Of a DNA stretch of 64,000 nt, positions 1-8,617 are shown in pieces. The DNA lies in contig NZ_CP071872.1 in the NCBI RefSeq assembly GCF_022647665.1, forward strand, positions 5,456,001 through 5,520,000. The letters are read 5' to 3'. Source of the DNA: Streptomyces formicae. GTDB lineage: Bacteria > Actinomycetota > Actinomycetes > Streptomycetales > Streptomycetaceae. The translations under genes and the position numbers were made by a program. Each line of letters opens with the position of its first letter. The first letter of the stretch is position 1. The notes below the pieces were generated by a model. It did not search any database. It was given only the letters and a program-made list of their open reading frames with translations, and had not been told where the DNA came from.

Positions 1-268
1 GCTGCTGGTGCTGAAGACCGCGTGGCTGATGGACACGGTCGGCAACCGCGGTGCGCACACCGAGATCCAGGCCATCAAGATCGCCACCCCGCGGGCGGTC
101 GTGGACATCCTCGACAGGGCGGTCCAGGTGCACGGCGCGGGCGGGGTGAGCCAGGACTTCCCGCTGGCCGAACTGTGGGCGGGGGCGCGGACGCTGATGC
201 TGGCGGACGGCCCCGACGAGGTGCACCAGCGGTCGCTGGCGCGCCAGGAGCTCAAGAAGTACCTGTAG
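1..268 (+). CDS. acyl-CoA dehydrogenase family protein, C-terminal part (5' end outside window)
   Basis: Only the last roughly 88 residues are present; the reading frame is open to the left edge, so the start lies outside the window. The segment IQAIKIATP followed by AVQVHGAGGVSQD is the C-terminal helical region of acyl-CoA dehydrogenases, where the QVHGGxG-type loop contacts FAD. The protein ends in LKKYL, followed by TAG. The family oxidises acyl-CoA to trans-2-enoyl-CoA in the cytoplasm. It converges on a TetR / CoA ligase / SDR operon, so a shared fatty-acyl role is plausible. The exact substrate cannot be judged from this fragment. Confidence 0.85.
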   Translation, partial: LLVLKTAWLMDTVGNRGAHTEIQAIKIATPRAVVDILDRAVQVHGAGGVSQDFPLAELWAGARTLMLADGPDEVHQRSLARQELKKYL

Positions 269-291
269 CGCTCCGGGCACACGCCAGGGCC

Positions 292-327
292 TGTCGTTCG
301 GATCGGCCGGGCAAGATCCGAACGACA
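292..327. terminator. bidirectional hairpin terminator
   Basis: A perfect 13-bp inverted repeat (TGTCGTTCGGATC at 292-304 and its complement at 315-327) with a 10-nt loop sits between the convergent acyl-CoA dehydrogenase and TetR genes. There is no U-tract, which is usual for Streptomyces terminators. A shortened copy of the right arm follows at 331-345. Confidence 0.6.
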
Positions 328-347
328 CGGCCTCCGAACGACACGGT

Positions 348-941
348 CTAGGGACGCAGCGCGCGCAGCAGCAGGTCGGCGAGGTGATCGGCGACCTGCT
401 GCGGCGTGAGCGGCCCGTCCGGGCGGTACCAGGTGGACAGGTGGTGGACCGAGCCGAAGTGGTAGTCCACGACCAGGTCCGCGGGGGTCGCGTCGGAGAA
501 GACCCCGCTGCGCTGGCCCTCCTCGATGAGCGCGCGGAAGCGCTCGTGGTAGTGCCTGCGCTCGGCGCGGACCTGCTTGTTCTTCTCCGGGCTGAGGTGG
601 TGCATGGAGCGGAAGAAGATCGCCGCGTCATCGAGGTTCTCGATGGTGGTGACGACGACGTCGGCGGCCGCGCCCCGCAGCCGCCGCTCGACCGGCGCGT
701 CCGCCCCGGCGAAGGCGTCGAGGCGCTCCTGCTGGAGCCGCAGCACCCGTGAGTAGACCTCCTGGAGGAGGTCCTCCTTGGAGCCGAAGTAGTGGTAGAG
801 CGCGCCCTTGGTGACGCCCGCCGCCTCGACGATCTCCTGGACGGACGTGCGGTCGTACCCCTGCTCGGCGAAGAGCCGGGTGGCGGCGGCCAGCAGCCGC
901 TGGGGGACGGGAGTGCCGCTCCCGTCCGTCGTCCTGGCCAT
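348..941 (-). CDS. TetR/AcrR family transcriptional regulator
   Basis: A 197-residue repressor. The N-terminal TetR helix-turn-helix is clear: residues about 14-60 hold RLLAAATRLFAEQGYDRTSV and the recognition helix GVTKGALYHYFGSKEDLL. The rest is a helical ligand-binding domain. The start at 941 is preceded by a good AGGTGG ribosome site; an alternative ATG at 980 overlaps the upstream ligase stop codon but has no ribosome site. It is the last gene of an SDR / ligase / TetR operon, so it probably represses that operon in response to an acyl-CoA or similar ligand. The operator is likely the imperfect palindrome upstream of the SDR gene. Confidence 0.88.
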   Translation of the reverse strand: MARTTDGSGTPVPQRLLAAATRLFAEQGYDRTSVQEIVEAAGVTKGALYHYFGSKEDLLQEVYSRVLRLQQERLDAFAGADAPVERRLRGAAADVVVTTIENLDDAAIFFRSMHHLSPEKNKQVRAERRHYHERFRALIEEGQRSGVFSDATPADLVVDYHFGSVHHLSTWYRPDGPLTPQQVADHLADLLLRALRP

Positions 942-979
942 TGCCGCCACCTGCCCTTCGCTCGGCTCACACGTGTTCA

Positions 980-2632
980 TCAGCGGGAACGCAGTTCCCG
1001 CTTGAGGATCTTCCCACTGCTCGTCTTGGGCAGCTCCTCCAGGACCTCGACCTGCCGTGGGGACTTGTACGCGGCCAGGCGTTCCTTGCAGTAGCCCGCC
1101 AGCTCGGCCGGGTCGGCGCAGGCGCCCGGGCGGAGGCTGACGTACGCCTTCACGGTCTCGCCGCGGTAGGCGTCGGGGATGCCGACGACGGCCGCCTCGC
1201 GGACGGCCGGGTGGGTGTAGAGGACGTCCTCGACCTCGCGCGGCCAGACCTTGAAGCCCGATGCGTTGATCATGTCCTTCTTGCGGTCGACGACGTACAG
1301 CCAGCCGTCGGCGTCCATGAAGCCGATGTCGCCGGTGCGCAGCTCCCCGTCGGGGAAGCCGGCCGCGGTGGCGGCCGGCATGCGCCAGTAGCCGAGCGCG
1401 AGCTGCGGGCCGCGCACGACGATCTCGCCGTGCTCGCCGAAGGGCACCTCGGCGCCGTTGTCGTCGACGATGCGGACGACGGTGTCGGGCCCCGGCAGGC
1501 CGACGGAGAGGGTGCCGGACGCCGGGTCGACGGGGGCCTCCTGCTCGGGCGGGACGGCGGCGCAGGGGGCGGTGCACTCGGTCAGCCCGTAGCCGTTGCG
1601 GATGTACGGTCCGAAGCCCGCGCGGAACTTCTCGACGAGGGCCGGCGGCACGGGCGCCCCACCGGAGGAGATCACCTGGAAGGAAGCGAAGTGCTCCCGG
1701 GTCGCTCCGGGGTGGGCGGCCAGCGCCATGAACGCGGTGGAGGGACCGACGGTGTAGGCGGGGCGGTGCTCGGCGAAGGCGTCGAGGACGACGCCCGGGT
1801 CGAATCGGTAGGCGAGCGCGAGCGTACCGGCGTTGGCGATGCAGGCGGCGAGCTCGCAGACCATGCCGGTGATGTGGAAGAGGGGCGCGAGCGCGAAGTA
1901 GCAGGCGCCCTCCGGGACGGGGTGGCCGGTGCGCTGGCGTTCGGCGTTGTAGGTGAGGGCGCCGTGCGGGTTCATGGCGCCCTTGGGACGGCCGCTGGTG
2001 CCCGAGGTGTAGCTGATCAACGCCACGTCGGCGGCGGTGAGTTCGCGGTCGGCGGGTGCCGGATGGCCGGCGCGGGCGACGGTCAGGAGGTCGTCGGTGT
2101 CGTCGGGCCGGGGCAGGCGCCCGAAGCCGAGGACGCGTTCGTCGTCGCGGGTCTGGAGTTCCAGCTCGCAGGCGGTGACGGCGACGCGTACGGGCGATGC
2201 GGCGGCGGTGTCCCGGATGTACGCCTCCCAGGCGCGGTCGGAGCAGATGACCGCCGCCGCGTCCGCGTCCTGGAGGATGTGTGCCGTCTCGGCGGACTTG
2301 TACATGGGGTTGAGCGGCACGACGGTCGCCCCGGCCTTCCAGGCGCCGAGCAGGGCGATCACGAAGTGCGGGCTGTTCTGCAGCATCAGCGCGACGCGGT
2401 CGCCGCGCGCGATGCCCCGGGCGGCGAGCCGGCCGGCCACGGAGTCGGAGAGCGCGTCGGTCTCGGCGTAGCTCAGGCGTCCGTCGAAGTAGGCGAGGGC
2501 GGTGCGTTCGGGTGCGCGGGCGACGGCGGCGCGGAAGGAGTGGAGGACGGTCGCCGGCGGTGTGACGGGTGCCCGCTGGGCGTCGGTGAGCCGGCCGAGC
2601 CAGGGCCGGGCGGCGTAGATCGACCCGGTCAC
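980..2632 (-). CDS. AMP-dependent fatty-acid / acyl-CoA ligase
   Basis: A 550-residue class I adenylate-forming enzyme that should activate a carboxylic acid with ATP and ligate it to CoA. Visible motifs are the phosphate loop YTSGTSGRPKG near residues 207-217, GYGLTE, GELRTGDIGFMD, the hinge motif DRKKDMINASGFKVWPREVE, and the C-terminal catalytic lysine in SSGKILKREL near residue 540. The full length matches the family. The GTG start at 2632 overlaps the TGA stop of the upstream SDR gene (GTGA), indicating translational coupling. The acid substrate is unknown; the SDR neighbour and TetR suggest a fatty or aromatic acid catabolic operon. Confidence 0.88.
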   Translation of the reverse strand: MTGSIYAARPWLGRLTDAQRAPVTPPATVLHSFRAAVARAPERTALAYFDGRLSYAETDALSDSVAGRLAARGIARGDRVALMLQNSPHFVIALLGAWKAGATVVPLNPMYKSAETAHILQDADAAAVICSDRAWEAYIRDTAAASPVRVAVTACELELQTRDDERVLGFGRLPRPDDTDDLLTVARAGHPAPADRELTAADVALISYTSGTSGRPKGAMNPHGALTYNAERQRTGHPVPEGACYFALAPLFHITGMVCELAACIANAGTLALAYRFDPGVVLDAFAEHRPAYTVGPSTAFMALAAHPGATREHFASFQVISSGGAPVPPALVEKFRAGFGPYIRNGYGLTECTAPCAAVPPEQEAPVDPASGTLSVGLPGPDTVVRIVDDNGAEVPFGEHGEIVVRGPQLALGYWRMPAATAAGFPDGELRTGDIGFMDADGWLYVVDRKKDMINASGFKVWPREVEDVLYTHPAVREAAVVGIPDAYRGETVKAYVSLRPGACADPAELAGYCKERLAAYKSPRQVEVLEELPKTSSGKILKRELRSR

Positions 2633-3393
2633 GCGCCCGCCCCTTCCCATTTGCGCTGGATGTGGTTCATGCTGCCGAGCCAGTGCTCGGTGTCGGTGGC
2701 GCGGGCCCGGTAGTACTCCGCCACCTCGGGGTGCGGCAGGATCAGGAAGCGGTCGGCCTCGATTCCGTCGAGGAGCGCGTCGGCGACGTCCTCGGGCTCG
2801 ATGGCGCTGGGGGCGAGGACGAGCTCGCCGGCCGAGCCCGCGGCGGTGAGCATGTCCGTACGCACGCCCTGGGGGCAGATGGCGTGGACCTTCAGGCCGC
2901 GGTGACGGTACGTCAGCGAGAGCCACTCGGCGAAGGCGACGGCGCCGTGCTTGGTGGCGCTGTACGGCGCCGCGCCGATCATGGTGAGCAGTCCCGCGGC
3001 GGAGACGGTGGAGACGAAGCGGCCGCTGCCGCGCTCCAGCCAGCCGGGGAGGAGGGTGCGGACGGCGCGGACGTGGGCCATGACGTTGACGTCCCAGGCA
3101 GCCGCCCATATGTCCTCGTCGGCGAACGCGTCGCCGGGCGAGGCGAGTCCGGCGTTGGCGCAGTAGATGTCGACGGTGCCGCCGAGGGCGTCGCGCGCCT
3201 CCTCGACGATGGCGGAGGCGTCGCCGGCGACGGGGACGGCGCCGGTCTCGGCGGCGATGGCCTTGGTCCTGCCGGGGTCGATGTCGTTGACGACGACCCG
3301 TGCGCCCTCCGCCGTGAACCGGCGCGCGAGCGCGGCCCCGATGCCTCCGCCCGCTCCCGTGACCACCACGTTCGCGCCCTGCACCGTACCCAT
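2629..3393 (-). CDS. short-chain dehydrogenase/reductase (SDR)
   Basis: 254 residues, a typical classical SDR. The cofactor loop TGAGGGIG is at residues 12-19, the CANAG motif at 78-82, and the catalytic Ser131, Tyr144 and Lys148 (YSATK). It should interconvert an alcohol and a ketone with NAD(P). It is the first gene of the minus-strand operon, with a TetR-like operator 50 bp upstream, and overlaps the CoA ligase by 4 bp. The substrate cannot be predicted. Confidence 0.9.
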   Translation of the reverse strand: MGTVQGANVVVTGAGGGIGAALARRFTAEGARVVVNDIDPGRTKAIAAETGAVPVAGDASAIVEEARDALGGTVDIYCANAGLASPGDAFADEDIWAAAWDVNVMAHVRAVRTLLPGWLERGSGRFVSTVSAAGLLTMIGAAPYSATKHGAVAFAEWLSLTYRHRGLKVHAICPQGVRTDMLTAAGSAGELVLAPSAIEPEDVADALLDGIEADRFLILPHPEVAEYYRARATDTEHWLGSMNHIQRKWEGAGA

Positions 3394-3441
3394 GGGACCT
3401 GCCTTCCGTCGCGGCTCACTCGGGACACTCCGGACGGCAGA

Positions 3442-3457
3442 CTAACCAGTCGGTATG
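3442..3457. promoter_or_regulatory. putative TetR operator upstream of the SDR/ligase/TetR operon
   Basis: On the minus strand this reads CATACCGACTGGTTAG. It is an imperfect palindrome with ACC/GGT arms, of the kind bound by actinobacterial TetR repressors, and lies about 50 bp upstream of the SDR start. Related TACCGAC-containing sites occur at 17676 and 23848. Assignment to the local TetR is inference. Confidence 0.4.
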
Positions 3458-3570
3458 TTCACACGGAAGGGGCGGACGGTGAACCATCGTGTTCCGGCGC
3501 GTTCCCCGGGGCCCGGGCCCGCGCTACCGTGCGTGCCCATGACAGATGTAGCGATCACGGAGGTAGTGCG

Positions 3571-4839
3571 ATGAGCCTGTCCAGACGGGGTCTGCTGACG
3601 GCGGGAGGCGCGGTCGGCGCCGGCGCCCTGGCCGCGACCGCCTCCACCGCCGCGTCCGCCGCTCCCGCCGCGGCGCAGCACGGCAGGAGCCGGGTCCGTA
3701 CCGGATTCGAACGGCTCGCCGCCGACGGCTACGGACTCCTCTCGGGCGAACGCGTCGGCGTCGTCACCAACCCCACCGGCATCACCCGCGACACCCGCCA
3801 CATCGTCGACGTCATGCACGCCGACGACCGGGTGGACCTGGTCGCCGTCTTCGGCCCCGAACACGGCTTCCGCGGCACGGCCCAGGCGGGCGGCTCGGAG
3901 GGCCGCTACGACGACCCCGCGACCGGGCTGCCCGTCTACGACACCTACCTCAAGAGCGGGCAGCCGCTCGCGGACATCTTCACCGCCTCCGGAGTCGACA
4001 CCGTCGTCTTCGACATCCAGGACGCGGGCGCCCGCTTCTACACGTACATCTGGACGCTGTACGACTGCATGCAGGCGGCCGCGCTCGCGGGGAAGCGGTT
4101 CGTCGTCCTGGACCGGCCGAACCCCGTCACCGGAAGGGCGGCTCTCGGGCCCGTCCTGGACAAGGCGTTCGCGACCTTCGTCGGCCGTGAGCCCATCGCC
4201 CAGGCGCACGGCATGACCGTCGCCGAGCTGGCCCTCCTCTTCAACGGCGAGTTCCTCACCGCGGCGCCGGTCGAGCTGGAGACCGTGCGGATGACGGGCT
4301 GGCGGCGCGACGACTTCTACGACGCGACCGGGCTGCCCTGGGTGCCGCCGAGCCCCAACATGCCGACCCCCGAGACCGCCCTCGTCTACTCGGGCACCTG
4401 TCTCTTCGAGGGCACCAATCTCTCGGAGGGCCGCGGGACGACCCGGCCCTTCGAGCTCCTCGGCGCGGAGGGCGTCGACCGCGCCTGGGCGGAGGCGGCC
4501 AACGCCCTGGAGCTGCCCGGAGTCCGCTTCCGAGAGGCGTACTTCGCGCCGACGTTCTCCAAGTTCCAGGGCAAGACGGTCGGCGGTGTGCAGCTCCATG
4601 TGCACGACCGGGAGGCGTACGACCCTGTCCGCACCGGGATCGCGCTGCTGGTGACGGCGAAGCGCAGCTGGAGCGGCTTCGCCTGGCGCTCCGACAACTG
4701 GATCGACAAGCTCACCGGCTCCACACGCGTGCGCACCCTGATCGACGCGGGCGCGGTCACGGACGAGGTGGTCGGGGCCTGGCAGGACGACCTGGCGGCT
4801 TTCCGGGCGGTGCGGAAGCGGTACTTGCGGTACCACTGA
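3571..4839 (+). CDS. DUF1343 exo-beta-N-acetylmuramidase (NamZ-like), Tat-exported
   Basis: 422 residues. The N-terminus has a twin-arginine signal (SRRGLL at residues 4-9, then an Ala-rich hydrophobic stretch to about residue 37). The mature part shows DUF1343 hallmarks: GVVTNPTG (63-70), FGPEHGFRG (94-102, Glu97 the likely catalytic acid), VFDIQDAGARFYTYIWT, VLDRPNP and FEGTNLSEGRGTTRPFE. DUF1343 enzymes of the NamZ type release terminal MurNAc from peptidoglycan fragments, so a role in cell-wall recycling is expected. The start is set by a GGAGG site just upstream. The gene stands alone and is transcribed toward the penicillin acylase. Confidence 0.85.
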   Translation: MSLSRRGLLTAGGAVGAGALAATASTAASAAPAAAQHGRSRVRTGFERLAADGYGLLSGERVGVVTNPTGITRDTRHIVDVMHADDRVDLVAVFGPEHGFRGTAQAGGSEGRYDDPATGLPVYDTYLKSGQPLADIFTASGVDTVVFDIQDAGARFYTYIWTLYDCMQAAALAGKRFVVLDRPNPVTGRAALGPVLDKAFATFVGREPIAQAHGMTVAELALLFNGEFLTAAPVELETVRMTGWRRDDFYDATGLPWVPPSPNMPTPETALVYSGTCLFEGTNLSEGRGTTRPFELLGAEGVDRAWAEAANALELPGVRFREAYFAPTFSKFQGKTVGGVQLHVHDREAYDPVRTGIALLVTAKRSWSGFAWRSDNWIDKLTGSTRVRTLIDAGAVTDEVVGAWQDDLAAFRAVRKRYLRYH

Positions 4840-4896
4840 GCGGGGCCGGCGGCTCCGGCGGCCGACGCGGCGGTCCCCTGCCGGGCCGCCCGGAGG

Positions 4897-4926
4897 CCCC
4901 CCTGTGCCCCGGCGGGCGCAGGGGGG
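4897..4926. terminator. hairpin terminator between convergent genes
   Basis: A GC-rich stem of 13 bp with one mismatch (CCCCCCTGTGCCC against GGGCGCAGGGGGG) and a short loop, lying between the stop codons of the NamZ-like gene and the penicillin acylase. Probably a bidirectional terminator. Confidence 0.5.
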
Positions 4927-4934
4927 TGCGGGCG

Positions 4935-7739
4935 TCAGCGGTGCGTCGGGAACTCCACCACCTGCTGGTACGTCGGACGGTTCTGCCAGTGGACGGCCGG
5001 ATGCGTGATCCCACCCAGCGCCCGGTGCACGATCGCGTCCGTGCACCACTGGTCACCCGCCGCGCAGCTCTCGTCCCCCGGATAGACCTGGTTCGCCGGC
5101 TTCGCCACCGCCTGCCCCAGGGTCGTCAGCAGCGCCTCGCGGCACGCGCTCAGCACCCCGCCACCGCAGTACGGGCGCGCCAGTCGACCCGCCACCGGCC
5201 GGCCGAGGACCTGGCGGAGGTCCTTGTCGGCCAAACCCCACCAGCCGTTCTGGAAGGCGGAACCCCCGTGGGCCCCGGTCGGCCCGTGGTTCGCCGCGGG
5301 CGACTCGTCGACGGCGAGGCTCGCGGTCAGCGCGCCGTACAGCTCGTCCCCGAGCCCCGGCCTGAACTCGGCCTCCACCAGCAGCGGCCACCACGCATCC
5401 ATGATCCGGATCGCCTCGGCGTGGGCGTACGCATGCGACCCGGGTGAGGTCTCCTTGCGCTGCGCGCCCGCTGCCCGCCAGGCGTCCAGCTTCTGCACTG
5501 CCGCGTTCAACTGCGGATCGGCGACGGGCATGCTGCGCACCACCGCCAGCAGCTCGGGCAGCAGCTGCTCGCCGCGCAGATCGGTGACGCCCGCCTCGGC
5601 CATGGCCCGGGTCAGCGAGGCCCGGGTGACACCGCCGTCAGCGACGAGCCTCGCCACCCTCTCGTCGAGCAGATCCCCGCGGTGCACGGCGCCGAAGCCG
5701 AAGCCGGCGGTGTTGTAGTCCTTGGCCTGCCGGTTGTTCCAGGAGATGTAGTAGTCCTGGCCGATGGACCGCGGATGCTGCGCGAAGGGCGTGTACGCGG
5801 CGGTGTTGGCGGCGGGGTCGAAGTCCTGCCACTCGTACGCCCGCTCGGCCCTCACGGGCAGCGCCGGGTCGACCCCTGCCGCGCGCACCGGGTTCATGCC
5901 GCTGTTGTAGTACGCGGCGGTGCGGGAGTCCGCGTAGAACCAGTTGAAGGCGTAGTCGATGTGGTGGACGGCCTGCTGGAAGGAGGCGGCGTCCGTCACG
6001 TGCGACGGGTCGTTGAGCATCTGGAAGCCGATGATCGAGTCGGCCTCGTGGCGGTAGGTGGTCCGCAGGGTGGTGTACGCGACCGGCTTGCCGCCGACCG
6101 TGGCGCGATGGGTGACGATGCCGTAATGGGTGCGCCAGACCTGCATGCGGTACGAGCCCTCGGCCGTGCCGTCGGCGACGGTGGGCTTCCAGGCGTTGCG
6201 CTTCTCCAGCTTCTCCATCGGGGTGCACACGCCCCGGTAGAGGTAGTGGGTGTCGTCCTGGCACAACTCGATCGCGTAGGTGTCGGTCAGGTCCTGGGCC
6301 GCCGATGTCGCGGACCAGGCGTAGTCCTGGCCGCGGCCCATCTGGACGTACATGCCGACGCCTGCGAAGGAGACGCCGCGGGCCGAGATGCCGGGCCCCT
6401 GGAGCTCCTGGAGCATCAGCAACTGGGGCGCGAAGTAGCCGGTCTGCGGGCCGAAGACGGCGACGGGGTTTCCGCTCGCCGTGTGCGCGCCGGAGACGAG
6501 CAGGGCGTTGGACATGCCCCGCTTCAGGTCGAGCGAGCCGGGCGGCAGGACGCCGTCGTCGAACATGCCCTGGGCGGGCCTGACGCGCTGCGGGGCGCGC
6601 ACCGGGTCCTTGGCGCCGGTCCCCGCCGAACCGGTGCGGTCGTACACGAGCTGCTCGGCCCTGACGGAGCCCGGGTCGGGCAGGGCGGTGCCGCGCGGGT
6701 TCGCGGGCTTCTCGGCGTACGGGAAGGAGGTGCCGTCGTACACGGTGAGCACGGCCTCGGGGTCGTTGCGCTGCCGGAACGACTCCCAGACCGCGGTGCC
6801 TTCGACGACGCCGTACTTCTGCTGCGCGGCGAGGAGCGAGAGGGCGGCCTGGACCTCGCCGCCTCCGCCGCCGCCGAACTGGCCGCCGACGACGGAGGCG
6901 ATGGCGATGAGGTCGGTGAGCTTGAACGGCCGGATCTCGCCGACGTTGGTGATCGAGTCGATGTGGCCGGTGAGGACGTACTCGCCGGGGAAGTACCTGC
7001 CGTCCTTGGCCTGCTGCCGGTAGGCGTTGATGCCGTCGACGTATGCCTGTGCGTCGGCCATGGCCTGTTCGCCGCGGGCGCCCTCGGTGCTGCGGATACG
7101 GGCGATCTGGGCCTCGTAGTCGGCCTCGGTGTACGGGGCCTGCGGCCAGAACTGCTGCTCCAGGCCCTGGTTGGCGAGCGCGCCGCCGGCGAACGACGTC
7201 AGCTCGCCGCGGCCGATGTGCCGGAACAGGTCCATCATCCACAGCCGGTCCTGGGCGGCCGCGTACCCGGCGCCGAACTCCGTGCCGTAGCGGGTGGTGC
7301 CCTTGACGTGCGGGACACCGGTCTTCTTGTCGCGGGTGATGGTGACGTCGGGGCGCGGTGTCGCGACGGACTCGACCTGGTCGGCCGGGACGCCGAAGGA
7401 GGCGTCGTTGAAGAAGTCGGTGAGTCCGGCGTCGGTGAGGCCGCCGTGGCCGCCCACGAGGGAGTCGTAGCGGGCGAGTTGGTCGGAGCTGTGGGCGGGG
7501 CGGGTGCCGAGGACCTGGTGGAGGAGGATGTCGGCCAGTGTCGCGTTGCCGTTCTGGCCGGGCGGCAGGATGTCGGCGCACTGGCTCCTGCCCTGGCTCA
7601 GGCAGTGGTCGGAGCCGGAGTCGAGGCCGGCTGCGGCCACGACGCTCTGCGGCAGCGGGGCCAGCAGGGCCGTTCCGAGTACGAGTGCCGCACAGGCGGT
7701 TCTGAAGCGTCCGGTGGGGGGTCCGGTGCGTCGTCGCAT
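4935..7739 (-). CDS. secreted penicillin acylase family (Ntn-hydrolase) protein
   Basis: 934 residues, an S45 penicillin acylase-type N-terminal nucleophile hydrolase. A signal peptide follows MRRRTGPPTGR with a hydrophobic core around residues 15-38. The alpha-chain region has TRYGTEFGAGYAAAQDRLWMMD. The predicted self-processing nucleophile is Ser410 in GMSNALLVSG. The beta chain carries FGPQTGY, GQDYAWSATS and ISWNNRQAKDY. Such enzymes hydrolyse amide bonds of beta-lactams, acyl-homoserine lactones or lipopeptides; the substrate here is unknown. The start at 7739 has GAGGAG five bases upstream; a longer reading to 7817 lacks this and would bury the signal peptide. A perfect 11-bp palindrome (TACCGGCGGTA, 7784-7794) in the 5' region may be an operator. 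Confidence 0.9.
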   Translation of the reverse strand: MRRRTGPPTGRFRTACAALVLGTALLAPLPQSVVAAAGLDSGSDHCLSQGRSQCADILPPGQNGNATLADILLHQVLGTRPAHSSDQLARYDSLVGGHGGLTDAGLTDFFNDASFGVPADQVESVATPRPDVTITRDKKTGVPHVKGTTRYGTEFGAGYAAAQDRLWMMDLFRHIGRGELTSFAGGALANQGLEQQFWPQAPYTEADYEAQIARIRSTEGARGEQAMADAQAYVDGINAYRQQAKDGRYFPGEYVLTGHIDSITNVGEIRPFKLTDLIAIASVVGGQFGGGGGGEVQAALSLLAAQQKYGVVEGTAVWESFRQRNDPEAVLTVYDGTSFPYAEKPANPRGTALPDPGSVRAEQLVYDRTGSAGTGAKDPVRAPQRVRPAQGMFDDGVLPPGSLDLKRGMSNALLVSGAHTASGNPVAVFGPQTGYFAPQLLMLQELQGPGISARGVSFAGVGMYVQMGRGQDYAWSATSAAQDLTDTYAIELCQDDTHYLYRGVCTPMEKLEKRNAWKPTVADGTAEGSYRMQVWRTHYGIVTHRATVGGKPVAYTTLRTTYRHEADSIIGFQMLNDPSHVTDAASFQQAVHHIDYAFNWFYADSRTAAYYNSGMNPVRAAGVDPALPVRAERAYEWQDFDPAANTAAYTPFAQHPRSIGQDYYISWNNRQAKDYNTAGFGFGAVHRGDLLDERVARLVADGGVTRASLTRAMAEAGVTDLRGEQLLPELLAVVRSMPVADPQLNAAVQKLDAWRAAGAQRKETSPGSHAYAHAEAIRIMDAWWPLLVEAEFRPGLGDELYGALTASLAVDESPAANHGPTGAHGGSAFQNGWWGLADKDLRQVLGRPVAGRLARPYCGGGVLSACREALLTTLGQAVAKPANQVYPGDESCAAGDQWCTDAIVHRALGGITHPAVHWQNRPTYQQVVEFPTHR

Positions 7740-7939
7740 GGATGCTCCTCGGGGCTCGGCGAAGAGGCGGGTGCGGCGGAGGTTACCGGCGGTATGACGG
7801 CTCGTTGAGATGAACAACCGTCACTTTTTCCGAATCGCCACACCTGCAATTCGCTGTACGGATGTTCGAGGGAGCCGGATCGGGTACTCGTACGTCCATT
7901 CCTCAACGCCGAAGTACGAGCGACGGAGGTGGCAGTGCG

Positions 7940-8551
7940 ATGGCCGGTTTCCGGAGTCTTGCGAGACAGGTGCGCGACCCGCGGGGTGATCTGGCGCTGC
8001 GGCGCTATTCGCTGCGGAAGTGCCTGGAACGGTTCGCCCCTTACGGGCACCGGGCGACCTGGCAGCATCTGTGCGCCAGGCACGGCATCGGGCCCGATGA
8101 CCGGGCGCCGGATCCGGCGCGGCTGGTGGCCGCGCTCGATGAACTGGAAGAGGCGCGGGACGTGTGGCTCGCGTACGAGGAGGAGTTCGCGGAGCGCCGC
8201 AAGCGCGAGAAGCACGACGGGCTGCGGCGGCCCGGGGCGTTCGACGACTGGCACCGGCGGACCTGGGGCGGCAACGGCATCGCACGCTGCGACGATCCGG
8301 CGGTGCATCCGGTGGAGCCGCTGGGGGAAGTGCTGCGGCGGCTGATCACCGCGCTGGGAGCCGCGCCCGGGGCGGTCTGCCCGGTGTGCCAGGGGAAGCG
8401 GATCGTGTGGCGGCAGGATCTGGCGAACGAGCCGTGGTTCGGCCCGGTGTGCACCGGATGCGGGGTGGTGGTGCCGCGGCCGGTGCTGACGAACGAGGCC
8501 GTCAGGGCCGCCCAGCGGATCAGGGGCAGGGAGCTGGCATCGGTGGCCTAG
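7940..8551 (+). CDS. uncharacterised protein with C-terminal zinc ribbon
   Basis: 203 residues that I do not recognise as a named family. The N-terminal half is charged and probably helical, with a run rich in Glu, Arg and Lys around residues 67-93. The C-terminal third has two Cys-x2-Cys pairs (Cys147/150 and Cys171/174), the spacing of a structural zinc ribbon as in nucleic-acid-binding proteins. The ATG at 7940 is chosen because GGAGG lies nine bases upstream. It is divergent from the penicillin acylase and 66 bp before the BKACE gene, so it may be co-transcribed with that gene. Confidence 0.7.
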   Translation: MAGFRSLARQVRDPRGDLALRRYSLRKCLERFAPYGHRATWQHLCARHGIGPDDRAPDPARLVAALDELEEARDVWLAYEEEFAERRKREKHDGLRRPGAFDDWHRRTWGGNGIARCDDPAVHPVEPLGEVLRRLITALGAAPGAVCPVCQGKRIVWRQDLANEPWFGPVCTGCGVVVPRPVLTNEAVRAAQRIRGRELASVA

Positions 8552-8617
8552 GGGCCACCCCCTAGCGCGCACCGCGCCGGCCGTGCGTTGTCAGTGGCGG
8601 CCGGCACCATCGGAGTC

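Noticed and set aside
5682..7808. Long plus-strand frame opposite the penicillin acylase
   Set aside because: Antisense shadow; the minus-strand frame has a signal peptide and the Ntn nucleophile.
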